A DNA stretch of 7,138 nucleotides from Bacteroidota bacterium (GTDB lineage: Bacteria > Bacteroidota > Bacteroidia > Flavobacteriales_D > Crocinitomicaceae). The position numbers were made by a program, and so were the translations under genes. Positions 1 through 5,583 of this stretch are shown piece after piece (the first letter of the stretch is position 1; each line of letters begins with the position of its first letter). Location: assembly GCA_024280195.1 (NCBI GenBank), contig JAJRQP010000080.1, positions 1 through 7,138 on the forward strand. The letters run 5' to 3'. The notes under the pieces are model-generated. The model was given only the letters and a program-made list of their open reading frames with translations, ran no database searches and was not told the DNA's origin.

Positions 1-501
1 ATGAATAGAGTTGTGAATCAACTAGGTTTAGAATATGATGATAATGGTGAATTAGCAAAGTCTGGATCAATCGACGAAAAGGGATTGAAATTACTAAATG
101 AATTGCCCTACTATGATCAAAAACATCCAAAATCCTTGGGGACAGAATGGCTTGAAAGAGAGTTTTATCCTAGAACCAATCAAATTTCTAATCCTCAAGA
201 TTGCTTACGAACCATTGTTGAACATGTCGCTATTCAAATAGGCAAAAGCTTGGAAGGAAATAAATCTGTTTACATAACTGGTGGTGGTGTTAGAAACTTA
301 TTTTTATTAGAGAGAATTAAGCATCATTTCAACGGAGAAGTAATCATTCCAAAAGAACAAATTGTAGATTTCAAAGAAGCAATCATCTTTGGCTTTTTAG
401 GGGTGTTATTTTTGGAAAACATTCCGAATTGTTTATCTAGCGTGACTGGAGCGAAGGAAGATGTTATTGGAGGAGTTTTACACAGAGCACCGGAGAACTA
501 G
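1..501 (+). CDS. anmK: Anhydro-N-acetylmuramic acid kinase, C-terminal part (5' end outside window)
   Basis: AnmK phosphorylates 1,6-anhydro-N-acetylmuramic acid with ATP and opens the anhydro ring to give MurNAc-6-phosphate, a cytoplasmic step of peptidoglycan recycling. The visible 166 residues match the second half of the family. They include a KSLGTEW segment (44-50), the ATP-site glycine motif TGGGVRN (93-99), the VDFKEAIIFGFLG helix (122-134) and the SVTGA segment (147-151) near the end. Full AnmK proteins are about 350-370 residues, so roughly half is missing to the left. The ATG at base 1 is probably an internal Met codon sitting at the window edge, in the region where relatives read like CNxVLN. 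The gene ends at TAG 499-501, and an octamer repeat starts on the last base of that stop. No hairpin terminator follows it. Identification is by recalled motifs. Confidence 0.88.
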   Translation: MNRVVNQLGLEYDDNGELAKSGSIDEKGLKLLNELPYYDQKHPKSLGTEWLEREFYPRTNQISNPQDCLRTIVEHVAIQIGKSLEGNKSVYITGGGVRNLFLLERIKHHFNGEVIIPKEQIVDFKEAIIFGFLGVLFLENIPNCLSSVTGAKEDVIGGVLHRAPEN

Positions 502-580
502 AGTGTTGGAGCTTTCGAGTATTGGAAGTTTAGAGCATTCGACTATTTGACCGTTACACTATTTGACAACTCGACAGCTT
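501..580. repeat. Ten degenerate tandem octamers (consensus GASNNTTN)
   Basis: Cut into 8-base steps from 501, the units read gagtgttg, gagctttc, gagtattg, gaagttta, gagcattc, gactattt, gaccgtta, cactattt, gacaactc, gacagctt. Nine of ten begin with GA, and eight of ten have TT at positions 6-7. A 16-base super-period is also visible: GAGTGTTGGA (501-510) recurs as GAGTATTGGA (517-526), and ACTATTTGAC occurs at both 542-551 and 558-567. The array begins on the last G of the anmK stop codon. It is seen directly in the sequence; its function is unknown. Confidence 0.6.
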
Positions 581-752
581 ACAAGTAAAATCATACTACA
601 CAACAACTTCAATCAATTTCATCATAACAATCAGCGTCATCAGTGTTCTATTCTCGGCTGCTTAACTTCTCCAAGTTCTTAACTTCTAATTTCATCAACA
701 ACATGCCTCTTAAAGAAAATCTAAATTCATTGATTTCGTTGAATTACTTTTT
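581..752. other. Non-coding spacer, low complexity
   Basis: This is the remainder of the 284-bp gap between anmK and the dehydrogenase gene, upstream of the promoter's -7 box. It is rich in T, C and A on the + strand, with short echoes such as CTTAACTTCT at 661-670 and again at 678-687 and repeated TCATCA-like pieces. A 5-bp hairpin, AACTT-ctcc-AAGTT (664-677), has no following T tract. I see no gene, RNA or convincing terminator here. Confidence 0.5.
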
Positions 753-760
753 TAACTTTG
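730..760 (+). promoter_or_regulatory. Bacteroidota-type promoter for the dehydrogenase gene
   Basis: The -7 box TAACTTTG (753-760) matches TAnnTTTG exactly. It has a TTG at 730-732 as the -33 element and a 20-base spacer, within the usual 17-23 range for Flavobacteriia. Transcription would start a few bases downstream, near 764-768, leaving a leader of only about 20 bases before the ATG at 786. It is probably the main promoter of the run of genes up to exbD or folC. Confidence 0.6.
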
Positions 761-783
761 TTGACTTGAATTTAAGACTCAAC
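760..783 (+). promoter_or_regulatory. Inverted repeat between promoter and start codon
   Basis: GTTGACTT (760-767) can pair with AAG (774-776) plus TCAAC (779-783) around the loop GAATTT (768-773). That gives eight base pairs with a two-base bulge, AC, on the 3' arm. It spans the likely transcription start and ends two bases before the ATG. It could be an operator half-site pair or a leader hairpin, but could also arise by chance in AT-rich DNA. Confidence 0.3.
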
Positions 784-785
784 GT

Positions 786-2015
786 ATGAAAACCTTATTA
801 GATAAATTTGAAAACAAACGACCAGAAATCGTTTTCGAATGGAAAGACGCAGAAACAGAGGCCGAAGGCTGGGTAGTTATTAACTCTTTGCGAGGTGGTG
901 CTGCTGGTGGAGGAACAAGAATGCGTGTAGGTCTTGATAAACGTGAAGTAGAGAGTTTAGCAAAAACGATGGAGGTTAAATTCACCGTTGCTGGACCTGC
1001 TATCGGAGGTGCAAAATCTGGAATCAACTTTGATCCAAGTGACCCTAGAAAAGAAGGAGTTCTTCGTAGATGGTATGCAGCAGTCACTCCATTGTTAAAG
1101 CATTACTACGGAACGGGAGGAGATTTAAACGTTGATGAAATTCACGAAGTTATTCCGATTACAGAAGATTGCGGAGTATGGCATCCTCAAGAAGGTGTTT
1201 TCAATGGACATTTTCAACCGAGAGAAGCTCAGAAAATAAATCGAATTGGACAACTTAGACAAGGAGTGCTAAAAGCAATTGAAGATACCTCTTTCTCTCC
1301 TGATGTTAGTAGAAAATATGTCGTAGCAGACATGATTACAGGTTACGGCGTAGCAGAATCAATCAAGCACTACTATTCTATTTGGGGTGGAAGTTTAAAA
1401 GATAAAAAAGTCATCGTTCAAGGTTGGGGAAATGTTGGTTCTGCCGCAGCTTTCTATCTTGCACAAGAAGGAGCAAAAATTGTTGGAATCATTGACCGAG
1501 TTGGTGGATTAATCAACGAAGATGGTTTCTCTTACGAAGAAATTAAACAATTATTTCTCGACAAAGACGGAAACCAATTGAATCACCCAAATATGATGTC
1601 TTATGATGACGTTAACGCAAAAATTTGGGATATTCAAGCAGAAGTTTTCATTCCTTGCGCAGCCTCTAGACTAATCACAGGTGACCAAGTGGAAAGAATG
1701 CTTGCAACTGGAATTGAAGTGATTTCTGCAGGAGCAAATGTTCCTTTTGCAGATCCTGAAATATTCTTCGGTAAGATAGCAGACCATGCTGATAATAACA
1801 TTGCGATTATTCCTGATTTCATCTCTAATTGTGGAATGGCAAGAGTATTTGCTTACTTAATGAGTAACGATTTAAAAGAGTTAACTGATAAAGGGATTTT
1901 CAATGATACAAGTGAAATCATTAGAAAGGCACTTATCAATACACATAAAATTAACCCTAACAAAACCGGAATTGCTAAAGCAGCTTTTGAAATTGCACTG
2001 AAGCAACTTGTATAA
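786..2015 (+). CDS. Glu/Leu/Phe/Val dehydrogenase family protein
   Basis: This is a cytoplasmic oxidative deaminase of the glutamate/leucine dehydrogenase superfamily, which converts an amino acid to its 2-oxo acid with NAD(P)+. At 409 residues it has the usual family length. The N-terminal catalytic domain shows GGAAGGGTRM (37-46), MEVKFTVAGPAIGGAKSG (62-79) with Lys65 and Lys77 as likely substrate-binding and catalytic lysines, and GGDLNVDE (111-118) with Asp113 as the likely catalytic acid. The Rossmann domain has GWGNVG (213-218) and Asp237 in IIDRVGG, which suggests but does not prove NAD preference. GANVP (316-320) and PDFISNCGM (343-351) match the late conserved blocks. The ATG at 786 lies just after a good promoter and has no clear Shine-Dalgarno sequence. 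Odd points are GGAKSG where classical enzymes have GGAKGG, and NCGM where NAGG is usual. The exact substrate cannot be read from the sequence, so no gene symbol is given. Confidence 0.9.
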   Translation: MKTLLDKFENKRPEIVFEWKDAETEAEGWVVINSLRGGAAGGGTRMRVGLDKREVESLAKTMEVKFTVAGPAIGGAKSGINFDPSDPRKEGVLRRWYAAVTPLLKHYYGTGGDLNVDEIHEVIPITEDCGVWHPQEGVFNGHFQPREAQKINRIGQLRQGVLKAIEDTSFSPDVSRKYVVADMITGYGVAESIKHYYSIWGGSLKDKKVIVQGWGNVGSAAAFYLAQEGAKIVGIIDRVGGLINEDGFSYEEIKQLFLDKDGNQLNHPNMMSYDDVNAKIWDIQAEVFIPCAASRLITGDQVERMLATGIEVISAGANVPFADPEIFFGKIADHADNNIAIIPDFISNCGMARVFAYLMSNDLKELTDKGIFNDTSEIIRKALINTHKINPNKTGIAKAAFEIALKQLV

Positions 2016-2039
2016 ACTAAAACAAACAATTAAACTTTT

Positions 2040-3407
2040 ATGGAAATTTTTATCATTATTATATTTATCCTTGGTTACCTAGCGATTACCTTAGAACATA
2101 GTTTAAAGCTAGATAAATTGATCCCTGCATTGATTATGATGGCAGTGTGCTGGGCGCTTGTTGCCTTTGGCATTGAAGGGTTTACTCAGTGGTTTGACTC
2201 TGGAGAACACGCTCTTGTAGAAGGGTTTGGAGCAATGGGAATTGAAGCTAAACATCACCTAATGGAAGAAACACTCTTGCATCACTTAGGTAAAACAGCA
2301 GAGATTCTTTTCTTCTTGCTAGGAGCAATGACGATTGTTGAAATCATTGATCATTTTGATGGATTCTCTACTTTCAAAAGATACATTAAAACAAAGAATA
2401 AAAAACGATTATTATGGATTTTCACAATCCTTGCATTTATTCTTTCTGCAATCATTGACAACCTTACAGCAACGATTGTGTTAATCACGATTCTTCGAAA
2501 AATAATCAGTGACAAAAATACACGAATGTGGTTTGCTGGTCTAATTATCATTGCCGCAAATGCAGGTGGAGCGTGGTCTCCAATTGGTGATGTTACTACC
2601 ACAATGCTATGGATAGGAAATAAAGTAACAACGGATGCATTGATAGCTAACTTATTGCTTCCATCATTAATTTGTATGATTATTCCAACTTTCATTGCTT
2701 CATTTATGGAACCATTTAAAGGTGACTTGGTGAAAGATATAGAAGTGAAACCAGAATCAGTTCATGACACAACTTATAGTTCTATCATGTTGTACTTAGG
2801 CCTTGGAATGATTTTGTTTGTTCCTGTTTTCAAAACAATTACTCACCTCCCTCCTTATGTTGGAATGATGCTCTCATTAGGAGTAGTTGCCATTTTTGCA
2901 GAGGTATTCAGTTCACGTCAATTCAAATTAACAACTTTGGGAGACCATTCTAAAGATGCTGGTCATCACAGTCCTGTTCACAAGTCATTGTCCAAAATAG
3001 AAATGCCTTCTGTGTTATTCTTCTTTGGGATATTAATGGCAGTTGCAGCAATGGAGAGTTTAGGTTTGTTATTCAATTTTGCTGAAACTTTGAACACGGC
3101 TATTCCAAATACAGACATCGTTGTTTTATTGTTAGGAATAGGCTCTGCTATTATTGACAATGTTCCTCTTGTTGCAGCAAGTTTAGGAATGTTTCAACAA
3201 GAATTAAATGATCCAATCTGGCACTTTATTGCTTATTCTGCTGGTACAGGTGGTAGTATGTTAATTATCGGTTCTGCTGCAGGTGTTGTCGCAATGGGAA
3301 TGGAGAAAATTTCTTTCTTCTGGTATTTCAAAAAAATAAGCTGGCTTGCATTTTTAGGATTCATCAGTGGAGCACTTGTTTTCATGTTGATGGAATCAAT
3401 GAAATAA
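2040..3407 (+). CDS. nhaD: Na+/H+ antiporter, NhaD type
   Basis: This is an inner-membrane antiporter of the ion-transporter superfamily (ArsB/NhaD relatives), expected to expel Na+ or Li+ in exchange for H+. The 455-residue protein is strongly hydrophobic, with about a dozen membrane segments. It shows the internal two-fold symmetry of the family: SAIIDNLTATIV (136-147) in the first half is echoed by SAIIDNVPLVAAS (369-381) in the second. ANAGGAWSPIGDVTTTMLWI (173-192) is likewise echoed by GTGGSMLIIGSAAG (402-415). The acidic residues in both IIDN motifs and Asp184 are likely ion-pathway positions. A hydrophilic loop at about 292-320 carries several histidines (302, 309, 310, 314), which might relate to pH sensing; that is inference. 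The gene starts 24 bp after the dehydrogenase stop and ends in tandem stops (TAA at 3405 and again at 3408). The spacing suggests cotranscription with both neighbours. Confidence 0.9.
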   Translation: MEIFIIIIFILGYLAITLEHSLKLDKLIPALIMMAVCWALVAFGIEGFTQWFDSGEHALVEGFGAMGIEAKHHLMEETLLHHLGKTAEILFFLLGAMTIVEIIDHFDGFSTFKRYIKTKNKKRLLWIFTILAFILSAIIDNLTATIVLITILRKIISDKNTRMWFAGLIIIAANAGGAWSPIGDVTTTMLWIGNKVTTDALIANLLLPSLICMIIPTFIASFMEPFKGDLVKDIEVKPESVHDTTYSSIMLYLGLGMILFVPVFKTITHLPPYVGMMLSLGVVAIFAEVFSSRQFKLTTLGDHSKDAGHHSPVHKSLSKIEMPSVLFFFGILMAVAAMESLGLLFNFAETLNTAIPNTDIVVLLLGIGSAIIDNVPLVAASLGMFQQELNDPIWHFIAYSAGTGGSMLIIGSAAGVVAMGMEKISFFWYFKKISWLAFLGFISGALVFMLMESMK

Positions 3408-3437
3408 TAAATTAAAATTCAAAACGTTATATATATT

Positions 3438-4154
3438 ATGAGTTTATCTTTCTTATTACAAATTGACCAAACTGGTATTGAAGAATCAGTTGGAGTTACA
3501 GACATCAGCCTTTGGGAAATCCTTAAAGGATCTGAAGAATTCGGCAACGAGGGAATTGGTTGGTCAGGATGGGGAATTATCATTACCCTTTCATTGATGT
3601 TAGGTTATGCCATCTTCATTTTTGTAGAACGCTATTTAGCTTTAAGAAAAGCCAATAAAGAGGAAAAAGGCTTTATTGCTAAGATCAGAGAATACATTGT
3701 TGATGGAAAAATTGATTCTGCGAAAGACTACTGCTCTAGGTCTCACGCTCCTTCTGCAAGAATGATTGAGAAAGGTATTGCTCGTTTAGGAAGACCAATT
3801 GAAGTTATTTCTGCATCTATTGAGAATGCTGCTAAATTGGAAATTCTTAGACTAGAGCAACGTTTAAGCTTCTTAGCGACAGCGGCAGGTGCTGCACCAA
3901 TGATTGGGTTCTTAGGAACAACAGTTGGTATGGTAGGTGTATTTATTGATTTACAGAATGCTGCAAGTTTAGATATTGATGTAATCGCACCAGGAATTAT
4001 GACCGCAATGATTACAACTGTTGCTGGTTTGGTTGTTGGTATTGTTGCTTATGTAGGTTACAACTTTTTAGTCGCAAGAATAGGAAACGTAGTGTACCAA
4101 ATGGAGAATGATGCGTTAGAGTTTATGGATATTCTTCAACAACCTGGTAAATAA
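3438..4154 (+). CDS. exbB: MotA/TolQ/ExbB family proton-channel protein
   Basis: ExbB forms the pentameric inner-membrane channel that, with ExbD, uses proton flow to energise TonB. The 238-residue protein has the expected three membrane segments: about 45-66 (ending in VERY, Glu64-Arg65), about 147-171, and about 185-213. The second contains the family signature GFLGTTVGMVGVF (157-169) and the third contains APGIMTAMITTVAGLVVGI (184-202) with pore-lining threonines. A cytoplasmic domain lies between segments one and two (about 70-145). The N-terminal 40 residues (about 1-42) are periplasmic and lack an obvious cleavable signal. It lies 30 bp after nhaD and 7 bp before exbD, with an A/T-rich leader and no Shine-Dalgarno sequence. 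TolQ is the alternative, but the following exbD and the tonB-like gene favour ExbB. Confidence 0.9.
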   Translation: MSLSFLLQIDQTGIEESVGVTDISLWEILKGSEEFGNEGIGWSGWGIIITLSLMLGYAIFIFVERYLALRKANKEEKGFIAKIREYIVDGKIDSAKDYCSRSHAPSARMIEKGIARLGRPIEVISASIENAAKLEILRLEQRLSFLATAAGAAPMIGFLGTTVGMVGVFIDLQNAASLDIDVIAPGIMTAMITTVAGLVVGIVAYVGYNFLVARIGNVVYQMENDALEFMDILQQPGK

Positions 4155-4161
4155 ATAGAAT

Positions 4162-4572
4162 ATGGATTTAGGAACAAGAAATAAAGTTAAAATTGAGGGT
4201 GGAATGGCTTCCATGACCGATTTGGTCTTCTTGCTGTTGATCTTTTTCATCATCATGAGTCTGATGAGTCAAGACCAAACTCCAATTGATTTGCCTAAAC
4301 CAAATGAAGAACTAACGAAAGTTCCCGATCCTGTAGGCCCAACGGTAATTATTACAGAAGACAACAGATACGTTGTTATGCCTGGTGGCGACATGGACAG
4401 TCCTATGGAGTTTGAAGATATTAGAGAAATTACAGCATCCGTTGTCGAAAGTTCAGGTAAATCGAAACTTAAAATAGCCGGACATCGTAATGCAGACTAT
4501 GAAGCTGTGTTTAATGTACTCGCTTTATCGCAAGCAAATGGCTGGGATCCTGTGCTAGCGTATGATAGGTGA
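4162..4572 (+). CDS. exbD: Biopolymer transport protein ExbD/TolR family
   Basis: ExbD is the single-pass partner of ExbB and carries the proton-accepting aspartate of the TonB motor. The 136-residue protein has a short basic cytoplasmic start (RNKVKIEGG), one membrane helix at about 17-36, and the invariant aspartate as Asp20 in MTDLVFLLLIFF. It has a short proline-containing linker (about 41-60) and a periplasmic domain ending in IAGHRNADYEAVFNVLALSQ (105-124) followed by a final strand. Its length is normal for the family. It begins 7 bp after exbB, so translation is probably coupled. Its last codons, GAT AGG TGA, coincide with the GATAGGTG core of the repeat array downstream. The extreme C-terminus (YDR) may therefore have been shaped by repeat growth, or the repeat may have been seeded from it. 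Confidence 0.9.
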   Translation: MDLGTRNKVKIEGGMASMTDLVFLLLIFFIIMSLMSQDQTPIDLPKPNEELTKVPDPVGPTVIITEDNRYVVMPGGDMDSPMEFEDIREITASVVESSGKSKLKIAGHRNADYEAVFNVLALSQANGWDPVLAYDR

Positions 4573-4750
4573 CGTAAGCTGGTGTTAGAAGTAGGCGCCT
4601 GTGAGTATTATGAATTGTGAAGTTGATAGGTGTTAAGATTATGAATTGTGAAGTTGATAGGTGCTAAGGTTATGAATTGTGAAGTTGATAGGTGTTAAGA
4701 TGAAAAATTAAAAATGGAAGCAGATAGGTGTTAAAATTATGAATTATGAG
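4564..4750 (+). repeat. 31-nt tandem repeat array between exbD and tonB
   Basis: Three near-identical 31-base units run head to tail at 4608-4638, 4639-4669 and 4670-4700. They start TTATGAATTGTGAAG and end TTGATAGGTGTTAAGA; the only differences are GTGC for GTGT and a final G in the second unit. A diverged fourth unit (4701-4736) keeps GATAGGTGTTAA, and a partial fifth (4737-4750) keeps TTATGAATT. The core GATAGGTG occurs at 4564, 4625, 4656, 4687 and 4723, and the first of these is inside the end of exbD. AT-rich TTATGAATT-type repeats are, from memory, not rare in Flavobacteriia intergenic DNA. There are no unique spacers, so it is not a CRISPR array. Confidence 0.85.
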
Positions 4751-4777
4751 TTTTTGAAACATCAAATTTTAACCTTC

Positions 4778-4797
4778 GAAAGCTCGTAGAGCGTTTC
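4778..4797 (+). other. Hairpin in the exbD-tonB spacer
   Basis: GAAAGCTC (4778-4785) pairs with GAGC-g-TTTC (4789-4797) around a GTA loop, giving eight base pairs with one bulged G. No T tract follows, so it does not look like an intrinsic terminator. It could stabilise an RNA end or be a chance structure. The remainder of the spacer, up to 4854, shows no gene and no TAnnTTTG promoter box. Confidence 0.3.
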
Positions 4798-4854
4798 TAA
4801 CAAGTAAAAACAAGGCACGATTGTTTCATGTACTAAGAAAATTTAAAAGAAAAA

Positions 4855-5583
4855 ATGGCAATTCCAATAGCAAATAAAATAGACAAACGAAAAGGGGCAG
4901 TTGCTGCGCTTATCGGTTTACTATTGCTTGGAGTTTACATGGCATTGATTTCTTTTCAAATAGCAGATCCACCACCACAACCCGTTTTGGTAGAAGTGGA
5001 TACAGAAATCCCATTAATTGAATTAAAGAATTTAAGAGTTGAAGGTGGCTCTGGTTCAGGAAGTCCTTCAGATGCCGAGGTAAAACCACCCAAGCCAAAA
5101 ACAGAGAAGATTATCACCACAGAGGAATCGGAGACAGAGGTAAATACAGGAGAAGCCAATACAACGAATTCTCCAACTTCTTCTGAGACATCTAGCACAA
5201 CAGAGCAATCAAACGACCCTTTCTCTAGTGGAGGTGCCGGAAATGGTGACAGCGGAGGCGCTGGAGACACATTTGGAGGTGACTCTGGAACAGGAACAGG
5301 TGGCAATGGCGGTGACGGAAGCGGTAAAGGCCGTGTTCGTTTAATCGATCCAAACATTAGTGGAGTTCAATCGAACGTGAATGCAACCATTTACTTAAAA
5401 GTAACGGTTGATGCAGAAGGAAATGTAATTGCTGCGTATAACATCAAAGCAAAAACGACTACAACTAATCAAATTCTGATTAACAAGGTAATTTACGAAG
5501 TAAAACGTCAGACAAGGTATAACAAAGATCCAGGCGCACCATTGTCTAAAGCGTATATGACGATTAAAGTTAAAGCGCATTAA
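4855..5583 (+). CDS. tonB: TonB-like energy transducer
   Basis: TonB carries energy from ExbBD across the periplasm to TonB-dependent outer-membrane receptors. The 242-residue protein has a basic start, one membrane anchor at about 14-35, and then DPPPQPVLVEV (38-48). A long disordered linker follows (about 62-160), first Ser/Thr/Glu-rich and then strongly Gly/Ser/Asp-rich (125-159). The C-terminal domain (about 165-242) reads VNATIYLKVTVDAEGNVIAA and KDPGAPLSKAYMTIKVK. It resembles the C-terminal domain of Bacteroidota transducers, which I recall as having VxVxVdxxGxVv and sDxnAPekqxGxIxYxF blocks. The linker lacks the long Pro-Glu/Pro-Lys runs of proteobacterial TonB. The ATG at 4855 follows an A-rich leader (AAAAGAAAAA). 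The gene sits 282 bp after exbD across the repeat array, and its stop overlaps the probable start of folC. Confidence 0.82.
   Translation: MAIPIANKIDKRKGAVAALIGLLLLGVYMALISFQIADPPPQPVLVEVDTEIPLIELKNLRVEGGSGSGSPSDAEVKPPKPKTEKIITTEESETEVNTGEANTTNSPTSSETSSTTEQSNDPFSSGGAGNGDSGGAGDTFGGDSGTGTGGNGGDGSGKGRVRLIDPNISGVQSNVNATIYLKVTVDAEGNVIAAYNIKAKTTTTNQILINKVIYEVKRQTRYNKDPGAPLSKAYMTIKVKAH

Noticed and set aside
1..3. ATG at the first base as the true start of the anmK gene
   Set aside because: The 166 residues match only the C-terminal half of a family of about 350-370 residues, so the gene must continue to the left of the window.
779..1087. Open frames on the minus strand inside the dehydrogenase, nhaD, tonB and folC genes
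   Set aside because: They lie wholly or almost wholly opposite well-identified coding regions, show no recognisable domains, and have composition expected of antisense shadows.
4593..4600. AGGCGCCT palindrome between exbD and the repeats
   Set aside because: A single eight-base palindrome with no flanking symmetry is too weak to call a site.
4608..4750. CRISPR array from regularly spaced 31-base repeats
   Set aside because: The units are directly adjacent with no unique spacers, are AT-rich without a CRISPR-like palindrome, and no cas gene is present.
4573..4854. Separate promoter for tonB in the repeat spacer
   Set aside because: No exact TAnnTTTG box with a TTG at the right distance was found, so a promoter cannot be claimed.
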